NCBI GenBank assembly: GCA_017557345.1
Contig: JAFYZR010000009.1
Span: 1 to 64,000 of the forward strand
Source: Paludibacteraceae bacterium
GTDB lineage: Bacteria; Bacteroidota; Bacteroidia; Bacteroidales; Paludibacteraceae
Length of the DNA stretch: 64,000 nucleotides
Reading direction: 5' to 3'
The stretch's first letter is position 1. Each line of letters begins with the position of its first letter. A program made the position numbers and the translations under genes. The notes beneath the pieces are model-generated. The model was not told where the DNA came from and made no database searches. It saw only the letters and a program-made list of their open reading frames with translations. Below, piece after piece: positions 1-7,218 of the stretch.

Positions 1-435
1 AATTAGGGATTCATAGTATATCATCATACGGACAAAACAGTTGAAAGAACCATAGATTTTGCCCTTGCCCTTTTCATCCAAAGGAGCTGAAGGATCCGGG
101 ATCCCTTCCCTTTGCGCATAATACCGCTGGACGAAAGAGTCATAACGGGTTTGCTGCTCAGGAGTCGCCGTGCCTTTTTTAACAGCTTGAATAAGTGAAT
201 TAGCTTCTTTGGAAGCTTTTCCGAAAGCCGTTTGGTGCTCAAGTTCGGCTCCTTGTGCCGGATTGATCTTGAAATTCCGGGGATTATCAAGGATGTACGC
301 CTCGATTCGTCCGATTTTCGTCACATCTCCATTCGGTCCACGGAAATGTTTGCGACGCTGAACAATACCCTTATGGGCTTTGTTTACAGAACCGATCACT
401 TCTTCAATTCCCGGAGAATACTTAATTTTTGCCAT
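1..435 (-). CDS. Hypothetical protein, 3' end cut off by the window
   Basis: The frame is open from an ATG at 435 down to base 1 (145 codons) and runs out of the window, so the C-terminus is missing. The product begins MAKIKYSPGIEEVIGSVNKA and is basic and polar, with no signal peptide or membrane segment. I do not recognise the family. A Bacteroides-type promoter reading leftward lies at 561-591, and the roughly 120-nt leader is filled by an 11-nt-period repeat array (454-541). The promoter and the long open frame support a real gene. Overlapping frames here are shadows of it. Confidence 0.7.
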   Translation of the reverse strand, partial: MAKIKYSPGIEEVIGSVNKAHKGIVQRRKHFRGPNGDVTKIGRIEAYILDNPRNFKINPAQGAELEHQTAFGKASKEANSLIQAVKKGTATPEQQTRYDSFVQRYYAQREGIPDPSAPLDEKGKGKIYGSFNCFVRMMIYYESLI

Positions 436-453
436 AGTTTAGAAGAGTTTAAT

Positions 454-541
454 TATTACCTATATATAGTTTACAAATAATCTATAAATAACCTACTAAT
501 AACCTACAAATCACCTACTAATCACCTACTAATCACCTACT
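454..541. repeat. 11-nt-period tandem array in a 5' leader
   Basis: Eight consecutive 11-nt units. Three identical AATCACCTACT units (509-541) are followed by AATAACCTACA, AATAACCTACT, AATAATCTATA, TATAGTTTACA and TATTACCTATA, so the units decay steadily toward the start codon at 435. The array lies between the promoter (-7 box 561-568) and the ATG, so it would be transcribed as an mRNA leader. There are no spacers, so it is not a CRISPR array. Confidence 0.9.
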
Positions 542-560
542 CAAATAGTTATTTTTGATG

Positions 561-591
561 CAAAGGTAGTGCTTTTTAGGGATATATGCAA
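561..591 (-). promoter_or_regulatory. Bacteroides-type promoter for the leftward hypothetical gene
   Basis: On the minus strand a TACCTTTG -7 box (561-568) is preceded by TTTG (-33) about 20 bp upstream. This matches the primary sigma factor consensus of Bacteroidota. Transcription would start near 554, upstream of the 11-nt array. Confidence 0.75.
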
Positions 592-938
592 ATATTTTTG
601 ACAAAAATAGCGTAGAAAGTGTATTTTTTGTGCACTTAATATATGAAAATAGGCATTTTTTTAGAAAAGCACCATCGAAGCGATGCTTGAACTGGGTATA
701 ATTTCTTAACTACAAGGTTACGATTATTTCGAATCGCCAAGTCAAAGCACTTCTTCATGGTCAATGGAAAAGTTAGACCAATGTCCAAATTCAATTTGGA
801 CGCAATGGACAAAGTGAGTGTGGGGACCTGATTACGTGCTCACGTGATTAGGTGATCACGAAAGTGCAGGATAATATCTCTGCAAATAAACGAAACTTTT
901 GAGCGCGTTTACCAAGCGCCTGTAATACAAAGAAGAAA
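592..938. other. Gene-free stretch with a palindrome and a possible decayed array
   Basis: No convincing coding frame is visible on either strand. The stretch holds a near-perfect palindrome (TCCAAATT-C-AATTTGGA, 784-800), a patch rich in GTGATTA/AATCAC words (829-861) that may be an eroded 11-nt array, and an A/T-rich part near 600-660. It may be the remains of a lost gene; I see nothing else in it. Confidence 0.5.
829..861. repeat. Possible decayed 11-nt array
   Basis: Three 11-nt pieces (TGATTACGTGC, TCACGTGATTA, GGTGATCACGA) share TGATTA/GTGA words with the array at 454-541 and contain overlapping inverted repeats (CACGTG, GTGATCAC). The relation to the clear array is suggestive only. 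Confidence 0.3.
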
Positions 939-959
939 AACGCGGCATAGTGTCGCGTT
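939..959 (-). terminator. Terminator overlapping the stop codon of the DUF2971 gene
   Basis: On the minus strand AACGCG (959-954) pairs with CGCGTT (944-939) across a 9-nt loop, followed by a short T-run (TTTTTCTTCTTTG). The TAA stop at 960-958 overlaps the upstream arm. Confidence 0.6.
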
Positions 960-1707
960 AGAATCTGTACGTTCTCATCATTTCTTGCATTTCCTCTCTA
1001 TCATGCAGATTCATTGGGAGCAAAGAAAGGCCATTCAAACCTCCCACATACACATAAGAAATCATTTTCGAGTCACCTATAATACTTCTAATTGCTTGTC
1101 TTGTAATATCGTCTTCTCCCAAGATATATACATGCGTTATAGCTCCAGAAATATCAAGTGCCTCACATTCCTTGTTTTTTGTCACCATCCGATACTCGTT
1201 TTCGTGATCCCAATGCCAATGCTTTCTATAGAAAAGATTATCTCTATTCTTTACCACAAAAGTTCGAGCAGCATCTTCTCTTTCTGCGTCCACTCCATAG
1301 ATATGCGTCGGCTCTAATTTCTTTTTATAGGATATTTTGCTTTTATAAACGCCCTTGGGGAAGTTAATCTTGGAACTGTCAATCTCTATACATACTCCGC
1401 TTCTTTGGTAATCCCTTGCATAGTGCCCCCACATCATCGGAGATGCGTAGCCTTCACAATCTTTGCTATCTACGCAAAAACTAATTTGTCTATATTGCTC
1501 TACCTCTTTAAAGACATTTTCTCTGAATTGTTTGAATACTCCGGCAGAATATTTCTTTCCGTTATACTCTAAACTCTGCTGAGTAAAACGGTATATCTTC
1601 TCCCTTTCATAAATATCATTACAATTTGTCCATGGCGAGAATTTTAGTTTCTGTTGTATCCAGATTGCGCAAAAATTTGTGAATGTAGTATAATGATATA
1701 GTTTCAT
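958..1707 (-). CDS. DUF2971 domain protein
   Basis: 249 residues, no signal peptide or membrane segment. It has the layout of DUF2971: an N-terminal LYHYT motif (residues 3-7) and an early N-D-x-Y/xE patch (29-34), a central S-F-C...MMWGHYA...GVCIEID stretch (about 75-110) and a later RKHWHWDHENEYR motif (about 160-172). The biochemical function of DUF2971 is not established, though such genes are frequent in variable genomic regions. It starts 8 nt after the zinc-ribbon GIY-YIG gene (stop at 1716), so the two are probably co-transcribed. The family call is good; a role in defence or mobile-element biology would be inference from the neighbour. Confidence 0.8.
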   Translation of the reverse strand: MKLYHYTTFTNFCAIWIQQKLKFSPWTNCNDIYEREKIYRFTQQSLEYNGKKYSAGVFKQFRENVFKEVEQYRQISFCVDSKDCEGYASPMMWGHYARDYQRSGVCIEIDSSKINFPKGVYKSKISYKKKLEPTHIYGVDAEREDAARTFVVKNRDNLFYRKHWHWDHENEYRMVTKNKECEALDISGAITHVYILGEDDITRQAIRSIIGDSKMISYVYVGGLNGLSLLPMNLHDREEMQEMMRTYRF

Positions 1708-1715
1708 GGTATCTT

Positions 1716-3839
1716 TTATTTGTTATTGTTAGTTACAAACTCCCAATGGTATCCAATATAAGATTCCCTTTTGCCTTGTGCAGCCCAACTGATATAATCG
1801 GGACTTACACCATATTTTCTACCCGCAGCAGAAAGAGAAGGAAAAATCTCTCCCGTTTCAATATTCCTAACAGGACGTTTGGATGGGTGCTCATCAATCA
1901 AGCCTAAATCATCCAATATACCTCTATTATATGCTGTAGAATATGCCGAGGGCGCCCCATCTGAAAACTCTTTCCTTGTTCGATACTTAGCAGCTTCCGC
2001 CCTAAGAGCCTCATCAGTCCATATTCTCGTATATGAGCCAATCGAACCAGAAACACGCCCCGTTTTTGCGGAATTTATAACATTCCACCCCTCTTCTTTG
2101 TATCGTTTCAACCAATTGTCTTCAACCTCTCTACTCTCTAATGGAGTTAAGTTTTCTGCTAATATTCTTGGTCCCGGCACACCAATACCTCTTGATATAA
2201 AATATTCATATACAGGACTATTCTTCTTGTGCTTATGTGGATGTGAATGCTCTCTATGTCTTCTTTTTATGTCGTTAGTTAATCCCACATATACTACATT
2301 TGCTTCAACATCTTCATAAGCGTATACAACATGCTTACTTGCTCCCAAATCTCCTTTATATTGTTCTGGTACTTCAAACCATGTAATGTCATCATACCAT
2401 CCCATTGCTTTTGCGCGATTATAAGCACCCCCATGCAGACGTTCAAATTCGCTTGCATATCTACAGGATCTGGCAATTGCCATTACTTCTTCATATGTGT
2501 AATCAGAGTGACGCTCCCTTTGTAAGAAGCTGAGATCTAATTTTCGGGAAAGGGCGATGCTGTAGAGAGAGGGTTTCCCTTTCACAAAATCTTTAAGGAA
2601 TTTATATTTTCTGGCTTCTTTAAGGATATAGTCGGATGGTATCTTGCGTCCCTCAACTCTATCTTCAAAACTACATTTTGGGCATCCTTTCCCTAAATGT
2701 GCATGGGTAGCAGGTAATTGTAAAAATCTCCCATGTTTGGGACAAATAATACATACTTTATGTGCCGAGCCTCGAAAAACGACCTTACTATAATCATATT
2801 TGTCGCCATGGAAATAACGAGCTCCTTCGTAAAATGCCTCTTTATCAAGAATATACTTACCACCACATTTAAGGCACCCACTTCCATGTATATGGTTCAC
2901 TGGCTTTTGCCAAAACTCACCATGTGCTGGGCATATAATACATACTTCTGTTGTACTGTTTATATAGTTTACTTTTGAATAATCGTATTTATCACCGTGG
3001 GCTTGCTTTGCTTTCTTTATAAAGTCTTGCAGAGTGTCTCTGACACTTCTGATTCTCATTTGCTGAGCACATATTGGACATCCACCACCTCTTAAGTGAG
3101 AATTTGGAATTTGTTCAAATTCGCCATGCTCAGGACAGATAATACAAACATTGGTCTTATTGTTCTTATATACTACTTTAGAATAATCATACTTGTTCCC
3201 ATGAACTTTCCTTGCCTTTTCAATAAAATCATCTGCTGTTGATTTTACACTTCCACCACATTTCGGACATCCTTTCCCTTGAACGTGTTCAGTTGGTTTC
3301 TGCCAAAACTCACCATGTTTCGGGCATACTATACAAATTTTTGTTTTGTAGTTGATATAGTTTGCTTTAGAGTAATCGTATCTATTTCCGTGTTTCTTTT
3401 TAGCTAAGGATAAAAAATCAGCAAATGAGTAAGCTCGTTTCTCCCGCATTTTTATTGTGCCACATTGCGGACAACCTTGACCATTGAGATGGGCGCTAGG
3501 TTGTTGCCAGAACTCGCCATGTTCTGGACATACTATACAAATTTTTGTTTTTAAGTTACTATATTGTATTTTTGAATAATCATACTTGTCGCCATGAACT
3601 TGCTTGGCCTTTTCTAAAAACCATTCTTTAGTTCTTGTTCGCGAATCTGCCATACGTTCTTTACCACATTTGGAACAGCCTATTCCACGTAGATGCGAAT
3701 TAGGGACTTGCCAAAACTCACCATGTTTGGGACAGATTATGCAAACTTTAGTCTTGTTGTTCTTATATACTACCTTGGAATAATCGTACTTATCCCCATG
3801 CACGGCTTGCGCTTTATGCATAAATTCCTCAATGGTCAT
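1716..3839 (-). CDS. Six-zinc-ribbon (DUF723-like) protein with GIY-YIG nuclease domain
   Basis: 707 residues. The first ~393 residues are six tandem copies of a ~62-residue unit: a short helix, then HG(D/N)KYDYSKV, then CIICP.HGEFWQ.P..H, then G.GC..C. Each unit carries two Cys pairs or Cys/His sites expected to bind zinc, as in DUF723 repeats. Residues ~395-500 and ~607-650 hold three short AxxY...F...P/GxxYxxAxxxG modules that look like small helical nucleic-acid-binding repeats. Residues ~503-595 match a GIY-YIG nuclease (VVYVGLTNDIKRR, later a Glu/Asn-rich part ending WNVINSAKTG). Residues ~653-702 (SLSAAGRKYGVSPDYISWAAQG) resemble the NUMOD helix-turn-helix of homing endonucleases. A DNA-cleaving protein with modular DNA recognition is the likely role. 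DUF2971 follows in the same operon. Confidence 0.8.
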   Translation of the reverse strand: MTIEEFMHKAQAVHGDKYDYSKVVYKNNKTKVCIICPKHGEFWQVPNSHLRGIGCSKCGKERMADSRTRTKEWFLEKAKQVHGDKYDYSKIQYSNLKTKICIVCPEHGEFWQQPSAHLNGQGCPQCGTIKMREKRAYSFADFLSLAKKKHGNRYDYSKANYINYKTKICIVCPKHGEFWQKPTEHVQGKGCPKCGGSVKSTADDFIEKARKVHGNKYDYSKVVYKNNKTNVCIICPEHGEFEQIPNSHLRGGGCPICAQQMRIRSVRDTLQDFIKKAKQAHGDKYDYSKVNYINSTTEVCIICPAHGEFWQKPVNHIHGSGCLKCGGKYILDKEAFYEGARYFHGDKYDYSKVVFRGSAHKVCIICPKHGRFLQLPATHAHLGKGCPKCSFEDRVEGRKIPSDYILKEARKYKFLKDFVKGKPSLYSIALSRKLDLSFLQRERHSDYTYEEVMAIARSCRYASEFERLHGGAYNRAKAMGWYDDITWFEVPEQYKGDLGASKHVVYAYEDVEANVVYVGLTNDIKRRHREHSHPHKHKKNSPVYEYFISRGIGVPGPRILAENLTPLESREVEDNWLKRYKEEGWNVINSAKTGRVSGSIGSYTRIWTDEALRAEAAKYRTRKEFSDGAPSAYSTAYNRGILDDLGLIDEHPSKRPVRNIETGEIFPSLSAAGRKYGVSPDYISWAAQGKRESYIGYHWEFVTNNNK

Positions 3840-3921
3840 TTTGTGCTATGATAATCGGAGTAGAGTAAGCGGATGGGATAATATGGCACACGGATTGCAA
3901 GGCTTGCAAGCAAGCTGATTA

Positions 3922-4614
3922 TTATGGCAGTAGATCGGTGAGGTCACCGAAGATTTCGCCCACGACAACATCCATCAGTCGAGTGCGTTGGGAGTAATTG
4001 CCGTATCCCTTGCATTGGTTCACAGTCATGGAAGCCAGTTGCTTGCCGGTGCTGATTTCAATGAGTTGCAATTTGCCGTTGATGATAGCACCTCCGCTTG
4101 ACACACCCACACCGAAGGCGGATGCAGTACCACTTCCCATGTCGACTTGATTGACCGTAAGAACGAATTTGTATTTTGCTTTGGACGGATTGACCCAGAT
4201 GCAATGGTCTTTCATATCTTCCCGTTCGTCTTCATCCTTGCAGTTTTGGTAAGCACGCCAGACTTCGGGATTGACGGTAATAAGAACTCCGTTCTTGTTT
4301 TTCCTGTTAAAACAAGCTCTTCCGGGATATTTTTCCCAGGCGGTGCAGTTGGTGATGAACCGCTTAACCGAAGGCCAATCGCGCACCCAATCAGAGCCTT
4401 GCGATTTATTATATGCATCGATAGAACCGCGGTTCTTTTCTACGTTGCCACTCCGGTCAAATTCGACCACTTTGGCTTTCGACCAATCGATTTCGACATA
4501 AGCATATTCGCCTTTGTTCGTCAAAGCCTTGAGGTTACCAGAGACGAGTTTAACGTCCGCATAACAGATAGTTCCGACTGCGAGCAGTAAGGAAGCCAAA
4601 AAGAGTTTTTTCAT
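3922..4614 (-). CDS. Secreted hypothetical protein
   Basis: 230 residues from the ATG at 4614 (MKKLFLASLLLAVGTICYA, a clean signal peptide with cleavage after CYA). An in-frame ATG at 4641 is excluded because it lies inside the promoter -7 box (4639-4646). The mature part is about 210 residues with paired cysteines (TNCTAWEKYPGRACF, NCKDEDE, DHCIW) and a Gly/Ser-rich GTASAFGVGVSSGGAI stretch. I do not recognise the family; it looks like a periplasmic or exported Bacteroidales protein. The nuclease gene begins 82 nt downstream with no clear promoter of its own, so co-transcription is possible. Confidence 0.7.
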   Translation of the reverse strand: MKKLFLASLLLAVGTICYADVKLVSGNLKALTNKGEYAYVEIDWSKAKVVEFDRSGNVEKNRGSIDAYNKSQGSDWVRDWPSVKRFITNCTAWEKYPGRACFNRKNKNGVLITVNPEVWRAYQNCKDEDEREDMKDHCIWVNPSKAKYKFVLTVNQVDMGSGTASAFGVGVSSGGAIINGKLQLIEISTGKQLASMTVNQCKGYGNYSQRTRLMDVVVGEIFGDLTDLLP

Positions 4615-4638
4615 AAGTGGGTATTTTAAAATCGAGGA

Positions 4639-4670
4639 CAAAGATACGAAAAGTTTCGCAAATATGCAAA
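4639..4670 (-). promoter_or_regulatory. Promoter of the secreted hypothetical protein
   Basis: Minus strand: TATCTTTG (4639-4646), 20 bp, TTTG (4667-4670). Its position decides the gene start, since the longer reading frame would begin inside the -7 box. The bases after TTTG read TCCTCGATTTT. Confidence 0.8.
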
Positions 4671-4706
4671 CAAAATACTCATTTTTTATAAATCTTTATA
4701 AAAATC

Positions 4707-4737
4707 TTGCATATGTTATTTTTTTTTAGTACCTTTG
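4707..4737 (+). promoter_or_regulatory. Promoter of rsfS-ftsH
   Basis: TTG (4707-4709), 20 bp, TACCTTTG (4730-4737). The expected start near 4744 leaves a leader of about 16 nt before the rsfS ATG. Confidence 0.85.
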
Positions 4738-4759
4738 CACCAAATTTGTTTTTTAATTC

Positions 4760-5125
4760 ATGAAAGAGATTAGTACGAAGAAATTAGCGGATACGATAGT
4801 AGAAGGGATCCGCAATCGTAAAGGTCAGCGCATCGTGACGATAGACCTGCGCAAGATTAAAGATGCGCCAGTAGAGATGATGATTCTATGTGAGGGTCAG
4901 AGTAACACGCAAGTGTCAGCAATTGCCGATGAAATCGACGATTTTGTGCGTACAGAGACGCATATTCACCCGTTGAGTGTAGCCGGCGAGGAGAACGCAG
5001 AATGGATAGCGATGGACTACGGCACGATTTTTGTGCACGTAATGCAACGCGAGCCGCGGGCGTTCTATGATATAGAACATCTGTGGGCGGACGGGAAGAT
5101 TACTGAGTTACCCGAAATTTTGTAG
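4760..5125 (+). CDS. rsfS: Ribosome silencing factor RsfS (Iojap)
   Basis: 121 residues, the usual length for RsfS. It binds uL14 on the 50S subunit and blocks subunit joining during starvation. Typical features are the N-terminal helix followed by DLRKIKDAPVEMMILCEGQSNTQVSAIAD, then AEWIAMDYGTIFVHVMQREPRAFYDIEHLWAD near the C-terminus. It is the first gene after its own promoter, and ftsH starts 23 nt downstream across a short 7-nt repeat. An rsfS-ftsH pairing is common in Bacteroidota. Confidence 0.95.
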   Translation: MKEISTKKLADTIVEGIRNRKGQRIVTIDLRKIKDAPVEMMILCEGQSNTQVSAIADEIDDFVRTETHIHPLSVAGEENAEWIAMDYGTIFVHVMQREPRAFYDIEHLWADGKITELPEIL

Positions 5126-5146
5126 TTTAGAGTTTAGCGTTTAGAG
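5126..5146. repeat. 7-nt tandem repeat between rsfS and ftsH
   Basis: TTTAGAG, TTTAGCG, TTTAGAG fill the gap directly after the rsfS TAG stop (5123-5125) and end 2 nt before the ftsH ATG (5149). Confidence 0.8.
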
Positions 5147-5148
5147 AA

Positions 5149-7218
5149 ATGGCAGAAAAGAATGATAACAGGCGTCATGCGCCTCAACCTAAAAAAGGTA
5201 AGCAGCCAAGTGGTCCGCGTAGATGGTTGAGCATGCTGTTCTATGTGGCGGCATTTGCGCTGTTGGGCTATTGGATTTACGGTGACCGAGACGGTCAGAG
5301 TCCAAGTAAAGATTTGAGTTACACGAAGTTAACGGCTTATGTCGAGGCAGGTGCGATAGAGAAGATCTCCGTGTCCGACGACTTGATGGCAAAAGCTGTT
5401 GTCAAGCCTCAAAGTTATACTTTGGTGTTTGGTACGCAGGGCGACGGAGAGCGTGCAAAAGGCATACTTAAGACTCAAGTTCCTTCGATGGAGGAGTTCT
5501 CCAAGTTTATGGATACCGTGAACGCGAAACGTAAGGCAGAAGGCGAGGCATCAATCGATGTGACGTTCACCAAATCGCGCGATTATTGGTATTTGATACT
5601 CGTCAATATTCTTCCGTTCGTATTGATAATTCTTTTCTTCGTCTATATGAGCCGTGGAATAGGCGGAGCCGGAGGAGCTGGTGGAATCTTTGGCGTAGGC
5701 AAGGCGAAAGCACAACTTTTTGACAAAGACAAGAAAGATAAAGTGACGTTCCAAGACGTTGCGGGTCTTTATGGCGCGAAACAAGAAGTGCAAGAAATAG
5801 TAGAGTTTCTCAAAAACTCGAAGAAATATACTGAGATAGGCGCGAAGATTCCCAAGGGCGCGTTGTTAGTAGGTCCTCCGGGAACGGGTAAGACCTTATT
5901 GGCAAAAGCTGTAGCCGGCGAAGCTAATGTGCCGTTCTTCTCGATGAGCGGTAGTGATTTTGTGGAGATGTTTGTCGGAGTCGGAGCAAGTCGTGTTCGC
6001 GACCTCTTCCGTCAAGCAAAAGAGAAAGCACCAGCTATCATTTTTATCGATGAAATCGACGCAATTGGCCGTGCTCGAGGCAAAAATGTGATGACGGGCG
6101 GTAACGATGAGCGCGAGAGTACGCTCAATCAGTTATTGACAGAAATGGATGGTTTCGGCACAAACTCCGGTGTTATTATTCTGGCTGCAACAAACCGTGC
6201 AGATGTGCTGGATCCGGCGTTGCTGCGTGCCGGTCGTTTCGATAGACAGATTCATGTGGAATTGCCTGATTTGCAGGAACGCAAAGAGATATTTCTCGTT
6301 CACCTTCGCCCGATTAAGTTAGATGACAGCGTAGATGTAGATTTCTTGAGCAAACAGACTCCCGGTTTCTCGGGTGCCGACATCGCTAATGTATGTAACG
6401 AGGCAGCGCTGATAGCAGCCCGCGGCGGACGAAAGAAAGTGACGAAACAAGATTTTATGGATGCCGTGGATAGAATAGTGGGCGGCTTGGAGCGTAAGAA
6501 CAAAATCATGACCGAAGAGGAGAAGAAGTCGATTGCATTCCATGAGGCCGGTCATGCAACGATCAGCTGGCTGCTGCGTTGGGCTAATCCGCTTGTGAAA
6601 GTGACGATTGTACCCCGCGGTGTGGCTTTAGGCGCAGCCTGGTATCTGCCGGAAGAGCGCCAGTTGATAAACGAGGAACATATTCTTGATGAGTTGTGCT
6701 CGCTTTTAGGCGGTCGTGCAGCTGAGCAATTATTCTTGGATCAGACATCTACAGGCGCTCTGAATGACCTTGAGCGTGCGACAAAACAGGCATATGCGAT
6801 GGTGGCTTTCTATGGCATGAGTGATAAGCTGAAAGATGTAAGTTTTTACGATTCCACCGGACGTTATGACTATGGATTTGTAAAACCTTATTCGGAAGAT
6901 ACGGCGACATTGATTGACCAAGAGACACAACGTATCATTGCCGACCAGATGGCTCGTGCAAAGCAGATACTGGCTGATCATGCAGACGGTCATCATCAGA
7001 TAGCTCAATTGCTCATCGAACGCGAGGTGATTACATCAGAAGACGTGGCTGCTATTCTCGGTCCGCGCCCATGGAAGAGTCGTGGCGATGAAGTATTAGA
7101 GGCCAATGCGAAATTAGAGGCATCAAAGGAACAGGCAGCACCGAAAACGCGTCGAAGCCGTTCCAAGAAAAATGATAACTCACAAAAAACAGAGAATAAT
7201 GAAGAAAATAATGCTTAA
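5149..7218 (+). CDS. ftsH: ATP-dependent zinc metalloprotease FtsH
   Basis: 689 residues. A membrane-anchored AAA+ protease that degrades membrane and short-lived cytosolic proteins. Two transmembrane segments (about residues 26-44 and 147-168) flank the periplasmic part. Then come the Walker A motif GPPGTGKT (~242), Walker B (IIFIDEID), the second region of homology ([20 protein letters not shown]) and the zinc motif HEAGH (~465). The C-terminal tail is rich in Lys, Glu and Asn. It follows rsfS; the M16 protease ATG lies 20 nt before its stop, so the two are translationally coupled. Confidence 0.97.
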   Translation: MAEKNDNRRHAPQPKKGKQPSGPRRWLSMLFYVAAFALLGYWIYGDRDGQSPSKDLSYTKLTAYVEAGAIEKISVSDDLMAKAVVKPQSYTLVFGTQGDGERAKGILKTQVPSMEEFSKFMDTVNAKRKAEGEASIDVTFTKSRDYWYLILVNILPFVLIILFFVYMSRGIGGAGGAGGIFGVGKAKAQLFDKDKKDKVTFQDVAGLYGAKQEVQEIVEFLKNSKKYTEIGAKIPKGALLVGPPGTGKTLLAKAVAGEANVPFFSMSGSDFVEMFVGVGASRVRDLFRQAKEKAPAIIFIDEIDAIGRARGKNVMTGGNDERESTLNQLLTEMDGFGTNSGVIILAATNRADVLDPALLRAGRFDRQIHVELPDLQERKEIFLVHLRPIKLDDSVDVDFLSKQTPGFSGADIANVCNEAALIAARGGRKKVTKQDFMDAVDRIVGGLERKNKIMTEEEKKSIAFHEAGHATISWLLRWANPLVKVTIVPRGVALGAAWYLPEERQLINEEHILDELCSLLGGRAAEQLFLDQTSTGALNDLERATKQAYAMVAFYGMSDKLKDVSFYDSTGRYDYGFVKPYSEDTATLIDQETQRIIADQMARAKQILADHADGHHQIAQLLIEREVITSEDVAAILGPRPWKSRGDEVLEANAKLEASKEQAAPKTRRSRSKKNDNSQKTENNEENNA

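Noticed and set aside
24-290. Arg/Lys-rich leftward reading frame
   Set aside because: It is the shadow of the longer frame 435-1, which has a promoter and a more natural composition.
454-541. CRISPR array
   Set aside because: Units are 11 nt, directly adjacent and without spacers; no cas genes are in the window.
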